Shown piece after piece: positions 56,901 to 64,000 of a stretch of 64,000 bases of DNA (positions are counted from its first letter, which is position 1; each line of letters starts with the position of its first letter). This DNA comes from Flammula alnicola (Eukaryota; Basidiomycota; Agaricomycetes; Agaricales; Strophariaceae). The translations under genes and the position numbers were made by a program. The notes beneath the pieces were generated by a model. That model was given only the letters and a program-made list of their open reading frames with translations. It had not been told where the DNA came from and did no database searches. The stretch is from positions 1-64,000 of the forward strand of contig JADNRV010000194.1 in assembly GCA_015499995.1 (NCBI GenBank), given 5' to 3'.

Positions 56901-58122
56901 GGCGGCGTACGTACTATGGATGCATGGAGAGTACTACGGCAACGACGTGGATGACCCAGAAAATCTAGCAAAAGATAGGTTCTGTGTTTATCAAGTAGAC
57001 GATGAGCACCATGTAGTAGTGGACTCACGACCTGATACAGAACCCTTGCTAATTCCGTCTTGCATCCTTGCTAACCCGGAGTTCTGTCTGCCGCTCTGGT
57101 ATGACAACGAGCTCAGGAAGAATGGTGGACAGGACGAACCGGCGCTGTGCACGCGTTGGACACGGAACATGGGCGAAGCTCTCGTGGAAGGGTCTCTGTC
57201 GGCAATTCGTGATGGAGCAGAGATTGATTTCGCTCCTAGGGAAGAGCCCTTGACGGCTGTTCGACGAGGAGAATGGATACACTTCATGGTGAAAACAACA
57301 GAGGGCACCTCCGAGTGTTGGCTGGGAGTTGAGAGGCTACAGAACCACAAGTTCGACGTGTACAACTGGCTGATGAAGCAGGTGCACTCACGACTGGACA
57401 GCCGCGGGAACACTGGAGGTGGACCGGATGACCCGGGAGATCCCAAAATAGATTACCTCGGTCACGATCATGATCATGATCAGTCGAAGCCAGACGCAGG
57501 AACAAAACCCAAAACGGATGACCCCGATCAAGATCAAAATCAGACCCTGAACGTGTGTGGCGTCCAAGTTAAGTCTGGGACGTACGCCGCGCTACAGAGG
57601 AATGCGGCGTCGACGCGGGACTTTGAGAGAAAAATCCCTAAACCCCTAGTAGTAGTGGTAAAAATCGAAGGACAGCCTGCAAGAGCTCTCTTAGACTCTG
57701 GCTCCCTGGGAGACTTTATGTCCACGGCGCTGGCAGACCAATTGCATGTGAAACGCACTGAGCTCGAGAAGCAGATTCCTCTGCACCTGGCAGTGCAGGG
57801 GTCTCGTTCTAAAATCAGCCACGGAACTACATGTGGATTCACTTATCAGAAGATCAGAGAACAAAGATACTTTGATATCATTAATCTGTCTAACTATGAC
57901 TTGATTCTGGGAACCCCATTCTTATTCCAGTACAAGGTGACAATGGGACTCAATGATAGCAGAGTTATCATTGGGAGCGACACCGCACTACCTATTGTGG
58001 GACCTAATGTAACTACATTGTCTTCGCGCGCTATGGACCAGTGGTGTCTTGACCTTCTTGACCCGGTCAAGAAGGTCAGGCCGGATTTCGGGTCAAATCA
58101 TTTTGACTCGGTCAGGTCCTAA
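53971..58122 (+). CDS. Gag and aspartic protease part of the Ty3/gypsy polyprotein, interrupted at its 3' end
   Basis: From the ATG at 53971: an acidic disordered N-terminus, a retrotransposon Gag core (FLKGRARDFYVQEVA, YKWRLEKFFKKLFNHCFPAD), a CCHC knuckle (CFVCKETGHVSRQC, about residue 625), an unusual insert of about 500 residues, then the protease (ARALLDSGSLGDFMSTALAD, about residue 1240; NYDLILGTPFLFQYK). The insert (about 56000-57540) contains repeated modules resembling RFTVYREADSMCVYDASW, DRFCVYQVDDEHHVVVDSRP and a WY or NW segment. It has no recognised domain. Original coding ends with the codon for the Asp in RAMD at 58036-58038; the remaining codons to the stop at 58122 are hAT terminal sequence. 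Beyond the hAT element the same frame continues as RT. Confidence 0.85.
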   Translation: MSTRILRSNVTVPAAVADVIAPQHAGSVPSNSDHSTSDSELTALDEDEKADSSPLARSFSEVVMPRHLRKATPTVEETPDDLESNQEALWKETPEFATPVADPGWIPVSRSKNRKGNKIPESSPRISKINFPIERKFLPATLLPEVINRAENAMSISDRQKIARRKSAMELAASDSDSESLSAGPSNLEKGKGIDPREWGNIELIDGGLEAQKDALLNYERLNSPSELSLSGPEAEDPESDRNKVLSEELASVRAELAAQAEAAKERLRELEAVVKTLKYREIATTSEIKPVIAELQAPAKRIKSDRKASEPVSQIAPKSYLGKAFKRLSRGPSKKDFSSSSGGDTPDGSTNSDSSSDDSETEEDDLGKKKSKSSKLKCSLKPIPPATYNGAPIMKDFHQFMTDGTAYVDEGRVEKNRKVFVLSRFLKGRARDFYVQEVAVNPYKWRLEKFFKKLFNHCFPADFKSQQRLVLNRTFQNEKPVKEFSYELKELFSIIGDISRSEQARRFFDGLRPELQSDLVKNDYNKETSSLKEMLVRCEKTEKANLLENKRGYRKDQNSKSSGPTPQKSTQKFNSRDRVPEREPNRQRGDRNDRRDEKAIAQPGRERRAELSQKEKNELLAAGKCFVCKETGHVSRQCPKTLNMRSKFKDKAPGVSLAQIDIPKGPGSLSATTEYLSLGNVELNQVRIGRRAKKAAEKAARLQKFKSKRLMGKPIDTALNRLLASHALTVNGTIVELDFEGRELETDPYLIEAKISLEEVIWRARIPLPIEWLLNPEFQPLAHIGEILGAEERWNNRIGDPLRLQVMDLMEAAGVEPRDQATGPGRFTVYREADSMCVYDASWDFTVSVGFSDLQNPTWDMAGHYNQKRTESYNDLLGVLNDEPFPYAIRKTRDTSVMMYRCEERDLLIYDRGDCFEVVDRRRIGEKTVAYPLVPGKTPSGILIKTIAREWLKERGETPYIQGQRRGAMGDALGARAAYVLWMHGEYYGNDVDDPENLAKDRFCVYQVDDEHHVVVDSRPDTEPLLIPSCILANPEFCLPLWYDNELRKNGGQDEPALCTRWTRNMGEALVEGSLSAIRDGAEIDFAPREEPLTAVRRGEWIHFMVKTTEGTSECWLGVERLQNHKFDVYNWLMKQVHSRLDSRGNTGGGPDDPGDPKIDYLGHDHDHDQSKPDAGTKPKTDDPDQDQNQTLNVCGVQVKSGTYAALQRNAASTRDFERKIPKPLVVVVKIEGQPARALLDSGSLGDFMSTALADQLHVKRTELEKQIPLHLAVQGSRSKISHGTTCGFTYQKIREQRYFDIINLSNYDLILGTPFLFQYKVTMGLNDSRVIIGSDTALPIVGPNVTTLSSRAMDQWCLDLLDPVKKVRPDFGSNHFDSVRS

Positions 58123-61100
58123 GTCAACGGAGGTCAAAGGGGTCAAAATCACGTGTAGGCCTACAGCCGCGACATCTTTTTAATTCGCGAAGTTATAATG
58201 AGACGGAAAGATATATCCTACTGGGTGTCGTGTCGCGGGCTTCATTGCTTCGAAGTATAGGAAAATAGGGCTTTAATGAGTTTTTCGTCTGTATATTTCT
58301 TTCAAGTAAAATCCCCCAAGTTGCTACGCATCTCATAATGACTACTATCATACAATTCCTCTGGCAATATTTCTATCGCAACGAAACGAAATACAAGACG
58401 AATCAGACCAACAAAGCAGCGTGGTGCAAGGCCTGCCTCAAGGGGAACATGTACATCCTTGCTGAATCCGACGCCGTGAAAACCAGGGCTGGTCAACTGT
58501 TGGCCGTACGAAGTCAAGAAGATCTACAGAAATCCGGTTTGTCACTCGAAATTGAAGATTCAGAGAAAGCAAGACTTACACGAGATTTAGCCTTAGAGAA
58601 TGTTGCTCCTGTTTGTGGAAAAGCTGAACGCATGTTAGCCCACATCAAGACATGCAAATTTATTTCAACCGACGATCGTACCCTTATTATCTTGACCTGT
58701 AAACCCTCGGCCGCCCCAACCAACAACATTTCTCCTCCTTCTCCTTCGACATCTCTTCGTGTCTCGTCCACGGTGACACCAGTTCCACTTAGCACCCAAA
58801 ACTCTTCGCGGCCCGTCAAAAGATCCAAGTCTCTTCACGGGGCGTCACCAGGTGGAATACAATACCTCACGCGCACACTTTCTGCATCCCAGCTCCAAGA
58901 AGAATTCTCGGCCGACCTCTGCAAGCTGCTAATTGCCTTGAACACAGCTTGGGTTGCAGCCGAAAATCCCTCACTTCATAGGTTTATCCATAAGTGGGTT
59001 GGGCCAGAGGTCGTTGTGGAAGATCGGCGAATTTTGTCTGGCCGAGTTCTGGATCAAGAGGTGCAACGGGTTGAGAACGAGGTAATCAGCAAAGTTCGCG
59101 GAAAGCTGGCAACTGGGCAATGCGACGGTTTCAAAAATGTGGCCAAATCATCCGTGGTATCGACAATGATGAGCGTCGAATATGAAGTAAGTCAAATCAT
59201 TATAACTGCAGGTGAAGCGATAAGACTCACATTTGCATCAGCCATACCTGGTACAAACGCATGATGTTACGCGTGAAGCTAAGACTGGAGACCAGCTACT
59301 CAAGCACGTACTGGAAGACAAGAAGTTAATGGAAGAAAAATTCGGAACCCAGCTCATCGGCTGGTGCACAGACGACGGACCCGATGGAAAGAAGATGCGG
59401 CGATTGCTTCAGGGCCTCTTCGACTGGCTGATTGTTATTTTGTGTTGGGCGCATCAGATCAACCTTGTCGTGGGCGATTTTCTCGTTATCCGACGAGCTG
59501 TGACCGAAGACATCAATCATGCCTTGGAAGTCATCAAGTGGTTCAACAATCACAGCACTGCCCTCGCACTCCTTCAGACGGAGCAAATCCTCACCTTCGA
59601 AGGATCATTTTGGGCCTTGATTCTTCCTGCTATCACTCGTTGGACAGCCCACTACCACGCCATTACCCGTTACCTCAAATTGAAGCAGCCACTGCAGATC
59701 TGTTGGACACGAAATGAGGACAGGCTCATCACTTGCGCGGGGACTAAGCAGGAATTACAGGAGAAGGCGAGGAATATCTGCGCATTAGTTCGGGACGAGT
59801 CCCTTTGGCATCGATTGGGAAAGTAAGTGAAATTTTGATGATATGTAACAAGGGGCTTACCTGTGATCAGAATACAGAAAATTCTCGAACCACTCGCAAT
59901 CGCAGCCAACGTCGCCCAGGCATCGCATACGCGCCTCGACCATGTCCTCCTCATGCTCGGCAACTTGGTCCGCATTTTTTCTCAGAACCTCGAATTCGAT
60001 GAAGATCTCCGCCTTGGCGTCCTCGCAAGCCTCGAAAAGCGATGGAAGAAGGCAGATCAAGATGTTTTCATCACGGCTGTGTTTCTCAACCCATTCATCC
60101 GAGGGTCACTGCTTAACAAGGCATCACTCACTGATATTGACCTTTATGCAATCCTGGAGCGAGTCTACGAGCGTGTGATGCGCCGTAAGGCTGACCTGGA
60201 TTTTCTTGCTGCTTTCGAGGATTATCGGTTGAAACATGCAGAGTTTTCTGACGAAAGGATGGGCCTGGAGTTGATGAAATCCAAGTTTGCAGCAGAGGTG
60301 TGTTCCTTCTCCCTCTTTCACCTATTTTCGTATTTATGTGAATTAGGACGCCCCACTTGACCTGCGGTTGATCTGGTCTCGCCTGGACAAGGATGTTAAT
60401 CATGGCCGAAACGCCATTGTCAAGCTTGCTATCCACATCTTCTCGGTCGTCGCCAACTCTGCCGGGTGCGAACGTGTCTTCAGTAGCTTTGGTGTCACTC
60501 ACACAAAGCGTCGCAATAAGCTGGACCCGAAGAAGGTTCACAACATGGCAGTGGTGGGAATGCAAATCAAACGCGAGGATTGTGAGCTGGGTCTTGCTCG
60601 CAATCGGAAGAAAAGAAAGTTCGAAGAAATTACGGAGGAGGACCAGCCATTAACATCGACTTCGACTGATACCTCCGAACACGTCGATCCGACTGATTTT
60701 CAACAGTATGCAGAAGGTCTCTTCCGGCAGGTAGAACTATCAAACCAAGAGGATGACGACGATAACTTCCCACCCTACATCATGCCTACCCTATCCGAGC
60801 CTACAACAATACCCGTTAACGGTGTTCAGCAAGCTACACGTCGTCCATCGACTTCGAGAAACCACAAGACACAAATCCCACTCTCGGAGTTATTCAACTT
60901 TACGATTCGCCCAGAGGAAGGTCTCGAGTTTTATTGGCCAGGAAGTAAAAAGAACCTCGAAGAGGAGCTGCGAGCGCATGAGAGTGTTTTTGGTGGAAAC
61001 TCTGCGTCGACGGCAACGTCGTCTCGTGTCAACTGATCTCAGATTCTCGTCTTAAAACTTCTTACATCTTGATGTTTTTTGGTGTTCATTTGGTCGCTTA

Positions 61101-61364
61101 TTTCACATTTATTCCTTCAGAGCACTCATATTCTTGGCAGCTACAGTAATTAATTGATATATCTTGAAATGAATGAGCTGAACTGATTGAGCTGACTGAC
61201 AAGAACAGAACAGGCGGATGGGCAGGTCAGCCGGCATTCGGAAGCTCGTATGCCGGTTTCCCATGACCCCTTCTTGACCGGGTCTGGATTTTTATGGGGT
61301 CAAAATGCTTCTTTTGACCCGACCGGGTCAAGACCGGTCATGACCCGGGTCAGTGACACCACTG
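58039..61364 (+). mobile_element. Complete hAT transposon inserted in gag-pol
   Basis: The element is 3326 bp. Its ends are CAGTGGTGTC at 58039 and GACACCACTG ending at 61364, flanked by the exact 8-bp duplication CTATGGAC (58031-58038 and 61365-61372), the hallmark of hAT. Subterminal zones carry many TGACC/GGTCA motifs on both strands, probably transposase-binding sites. One, at 58051-58077, forms a 13-bp perfect palindrome around a single C. Exact duplication and an unbroken transposase suggest recent, possibly still active, insertion. Confidence 0.95.
58338..61036 (+). CDS. hAT-family transposase
   Basis: Four exons join in frame: 58338-59186, 59242-59822, 59871-60297 and 60347-61036, about 848 residues. 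A BED-type zinc finger lies at the N-terminus (WCKACLKGN ... ERMLAHIKTC). The RNase H-like DDE core begins at LIGWCTDDGPDGKK and continues through WLIVILCWAHQINLVVGD (the CxxH feature of hAT enzymes). The C-terminal hATC dimerisation domain is HIFSVVANSAGCERVFSSFG then THTKRRNKLDPKKVHNM. A Ser/Pro-rich linker follows the BED finger, and the C-terminus is acidic. It would cut and paste the flanking element, generating 8-bp duplications as seen. No break is visible. Confidence 0.9.
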
Positions 61365-61372
61365 CTATGGAC

Positions 61373-63565
61373 ATGTCTGACGAGGCTGTGGACAGGGCGC
61401 GTGCGGAATTAATGAAATACGCACTACCTCTTTGCGGCAAGGCGATGAACACGCCGCTGCCACCGTTACGCGCAATTAATCACACGATTCCGCTAATCGA
61501 TGAGAAATTAATATACCCATGGAGACCGTCCAGGTGCCCTGAGGCACTTAGACCCCAGTGGGTGGAAAAGCGTAATGCTTACCTTAAGACGGGGCGCTGG
61601 AAAATCACCAGCTCGGGAAACACAGTCCCGATGCTCTGTGTCAAGAAGGTCGGCAAGCCGGCGAACGATCCGCAGCTTCGGACTCTGGTAGACCTGCGAG
61701 CGCGCAATAAAAACACCGTGAAAGTGTCCTCACCGCTACCGGACATGGACGGAATCTTACGACGCGTTGCGAAGGGCGCCTTTCGTTCGATTATCGATGG
61801 ACAAGATGCCTATGAGCAAATCCGGATCATCGACGAGCACGTAGAGTGCTCGTCAGTAACGACTCCTGATGGAAATATGGTGAGCTTGGTCATTCAGATA
61901 GGTGATTGTAACGCACCTGCGACGTACCAAGCCCTGATGAACTATTTGTTCTCGCCATATCTGGGCCAATTCATGGACGTTTACCTGGATGACATCGTAG
62001 TCTATTCAGAGACCCTCGATGAACATGTCAAACATATTAAAATCATCATAGATATTTTAAAACGGGAGCGACTGTACCTTAGTGAGAAAAAGCTCCATAT
62101 CTTGTGCAAAGAAATGAAGGTTCTCGGGCGAGTAATCGACGACCAGGGAATAAGAATGGATCCTGCAAAAGTCGACTCGGTCGTAAACTGGAAAACGCCA
62201 ACGAACCGTGACTTACTTCGCGGGTTCGTAGGATCTGTCGTCTACCTCGGGGGTGATCTCCCGGGGATAATGGTACCAATGGCGGTTCTAAATAATGTTA
62301 CCGGCGACACAGTGCCGTTTCGTTGGGGATTTACAGAGCAGCGAGCATTTCAGGACATTAAAAAGATTGTCCATGAGATGAAGGAACATAGACGCGTACC
62401 TTTAGATTACTCGAAGGGTGCGCCACCTATTAACGTCGTAACGGACGGCTGCTTAACAGGAATTGCGGGCGTTGTGAGCCAGGGAGAGGACTTCCGAACG
62501 GCGAAGGTTGCAGCGTTCTACTCAGCAAAACTGAACCCCGCGCAGCAAAACTACCCCGTGCATGAAATAGAAATGCTAGGCGGGGTTGAAACGATGCTCC
62601 GGCACAGGGATATCCTGCAGGGAGCGAGTTTTAGATGGTATACGGACCACAAGGGACTAATTCACTTACTTGAGCAGAAGAACTTGTCTGGCAGACAAGC
62701 TCGATGGCTCGAGAAGATCTCGGAATTTGATTTCGAGGTAATTTATGTCCCTGGAGCCGAGAATATCTTGTCAGACGCGCTGTCGCGGATGTATTCAAAC
62801 GATGCGCCAGGTACAGTACGAGCGAGAAGTGAATACACGTACTATGATAACTCTGATAACGATGCCCTGGGACTACATAGGATTTCCATGCCTGTAGTTG
62901 TAGGCAACGAAGCGAGAGCGGATGCTCGACCCCGAAGGGCGTGTCGCGATCAAACGTCAGACGACGCATATCGAAGGCGAGCGGGTGGCGCACAACCCAG
63001 TGTCATGGGGGCGCCTGGAGCAGCTGCGTCGACTCGAGCTGCTACGAAAACTGTGAGGAAGCAGGTTAGAAAGAAAGCCACGGCGACTGCAGTTGTCGAG
63101 GCACCTTTGTCTGCTGCTGAAGAAGTTCGCGAAAAGCCTGTACTCACCAAGGAGTCTCCTGCTGATACAGCTCCAAAGGCGAGGAGAGGTCGTAAAAAGG
63201 CCGCGCCAGCAGAATCCGGGAGGCCGGAAACCTCCAAAGAAATCGCGGCACGCCTCAAAGACTTGGTGATCTTGAAAGGCCCGCGTGAAGTCGTACCAGA
63301 TTCGCCTGTACCAGAGACCCGAAACGACGAAACGACGAGCGACGGAAACATTTGCGGGGTCGCTGAAACTGTGCGCGTCGAAGGTATAGATGTCGAGAAA
63401 GCGATAAGAGGATTGTACCGAGAGGACAAGCTGTTCAAGCTTGTCCTCGAGAATCCTAAGGAATATAGAAATTTCGTTGTAAAAAACGGGTTAGTATATC
63501 TGAATAGCGGCGAGAAGGAGTTGCTTTGCATACCTGACGCCAAAGCAAATGGTCGTGCAGTCTGA
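61373..63565 (+). CDS. Reverse transcriptase and RNase H part of the Ty3/gypsy polyprotein
   Basis: Coding resumes after the hAT copy of the target duplication at MSDEAVDRARAELMKYALPL in the frame used upstream. RT motifs include RTLVDLRARNKNTVK, FRSIIDGQDAYEQIRI and the catalytic YLDDIVVYS near 61980. RNase H carries VVTDGCLTGIAGVV, HEIEMLGG and YTDHKGLIHLLEQKNLSGRQ, with the family's acidic residues. A basic Ala-rich linker (about 63030-63250) precedes the integrase. The frame ends at TGA 63563-63565, but reading continues in frame into integrase, so the stop (CGA to TGA, Arg to stop) is most simply a mutation. An upstream ATG at 61250 lies in hAT sequence and is not the native start. Confidence 0.85.
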   Translation: MSDEAVDRARAELMKYALPLCGKAMNTPLPPLRAINHTIPLIDEKLIYPWRPSRCPEALRPQWVEKRNAYLKTGRWKITSSGNTVPMLCVKKVGKPANDPQLRTLVDLRARNKNTVKVSSPLPDMDGILRRVAKGAFRSIIDGQDAYEQIRIIDEHVECSSVTTPDGNMVSLVIQIGDCNAPATYQALMNYLFSPYLGQFMDVYLDDIVVYSETLDEHVKHIKIIIDILKRERLYLSEKKLHILCKEMKVLGRVIDDQGIRMDPAKVDSVVNWKTPTNRDLLRGFVGSVVYLGGDLPGIMVPMAVLNNVTGDTVPFRWGFTEQRAFQDIKKIVHEMKEHRRVPLDYSKGAPPINVVTDGCLTGIAGVVSQGEDFRTAKVAAFYSAKLNPAQQNYPVHEIEMLGGVETMLRHRDILQGASFRWYTDHKGLIHLLEQKNLSGRQARWLEKISEFDFEVIYVPGAENILSDALSRMYSNDAPGTVRARSEYTYYDNSDNDALGLHRISMPVVVGNEARADARPRRACRDQTSDDAYRRRAGGAQPSVMGAPGAAASTRAATKTVRKQVRKKATATAVVEAPLSAAEEVREKPVLTKESPADTAPKARRGRKKAAPAESGRPETSKEIAARLKDLVILKGPREVVPDSPVPETRNDETTSDGNICGVAETVRVEGIDVEKAIRGLYREDKLFKLVLENPKEYRNFVVKNGLVYLNSGEKELLCIPDAKANGRAV

Positions 63566-64000
63566 GAAATATTGATTTCAGAGGCGCATTCGCTGCTGGC
63601 ACATCTTGGAGCGCTGAAGACGCTGGACTACCTGAAGGGCAGTTACTGGTGGAAAGAGATGGTGGGGGATGTGAGGAGCTTCTGCGAGAGTTGCATGACA
63701 TGCAAGCGGAGCAAACCTAGCAACCAGAAGCCGTACGGACTTCTGAACCCACTCTCAGTTCCGAGTAGGCCATGGGAATCGATAGGCATCGACTTCGTCG
63801 GTCCTCTGCCCGAGTCTAATAATAGAGATGGGTACTTCACGTCAATCACAGTCGTGATCGACCTTCTCACGGCTATGGTACACTTGGTACCTAGCCGGAT
63901 TGACTACACAGCTCGCCAAGTGGCTGAGCTAGTATTTGAAGAAATTTATAAGTTACATGGACTACCTAAGTCTATTGTAAGTGATAGAGATGTGCTTTTT
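63566..64000 (+). pseudogene. Integrase N-terminal part, severed by a nonsense codon, runs off the window
   Basis: In the same frame: EILISEAHSLLAHLG supplies the two His and CESCMTCKR the two Cys of the HHCC zinc domain. The core follows with the first catalytic Asp in SIGIDFVGPLPESNN and the second in VSDRDVLF at the window edge. The retroviral-type enzyme would integrate the element's cDNA. It can be expressed only if the TGA at 63563 is read through or absent from other copies. Confidence 0.85.

Larger units (their letters stand above)
53532..64000 (+). mobile_element. Ty3/gypsy LTR retrotransposon, 3' part beyond the window
   Basis: A 5' LTR, a Gag-protease-RT-RNase H-integrase order and the integrase D-containing motif define a Ty3/gypsy element. 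Apart from a hAT insertion and one nonsense codon the Gag-Pol frame is continuous, so it was young when hit. The 3' LTR and the target duplication lie outside the window. Confidence 0.85.

Noticed and set aside
58338..61036. hAT transposase as a host domesticated gene
   Set aside because: It lies within exact terminal inverted repeats and an 8-bp target duplication.

Overview
This window reads as nuclear DNA of a filamentous basidiomycete, most likely an Agaricomycete. Nearly every credible gene is split by introns of about 45-75 nt with GTRNGN donors, YAG acceptors and CTAAC-like branch sites. The gene content also fits: an agaric-type F-box protein, a Helitron with a DUF6570-like Rep, a METTL7-like methyltransferase, a hAT element, a Ty3/gypsy polyprotein, a tyrosine-recombinase retrotransposon and a JmjC-like gene family. 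No rRNA, tRNA or CRISPR array was recognised.

Layout. 1-11.1 kb is a decayed Ngaro/DIRS-like tyrosine-recombinase retrotransposon (gag, RT-RNase H, recombinase). Its RT intron has been invaded by a 5.4-kb terminal-inverted-repeat element (3007-8397) that carries GC-rich satellites, perfect hairpins and remnants of spliced genes. 12.0-13.7 kb is an intact F-box gene. 13.7-22 kb is a Helitron on the minus strand whose Rep and helicase halves are separated by a single in-frame stop. 22.2-24.6 kb (minus) is an Spt5-like NGN/KOW gene with small disruptions. 25.2-35.2 kb (plus) is a multi-exon JmjC-like gene. One of its introns holds a 5.4-kb element that is almost entirely two inverted arms of about 2.3 kb, rich in CAG/CTG hairpin minisatellites, with a TA target duplication; splicing around it keeps the frame. 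35.4-39.8 kb (minus), 42.0-44.6 kb (minus) and 45.7-46.9 kb (plus) are intact multi-exon genes of unknown function. Their neighbourhood shows local duplications: an exon-intron unit, and a promoter plus 5' end. 47.6-48.0 kb is a small coiled-coil gene between 48-bp direct repeats. 49.7-51.4 kb is a TPR plus CCCH zinc-finger gene. 52.0-52.9 kb is a membrane-anchored methyltransferase. 53.5 kb to the window end is a Ty3/gypsy element with one continuous Gag-Pol frame, interrupted by a complete 3.3-kb hAT transposon (exact 8-bp target duplication) and by one nonsense codon before the integrase.

The most unusual signal is a repeated non-coding module seen at three places (about 4984-5384; both arms of 29002-34396; about 40741-41010). 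A box close to TCGGAAAACGCCGGA is followed by a C-rich leader with AACCACCACC and then by GT...AG-bounded segments containing long, near-perfect hairpins. The stem sequences differ between loci while base pairing is kept. These loci look like a family of non-autonomous elements, or structured non-coding transcription units, that I cannot assign to a described class. Most of the window is transposon nest. The host genes I consider probably functional are the F-box gene, the three unknown multi-exon genes, the TPR/CCCH gene and the methyltransferase.
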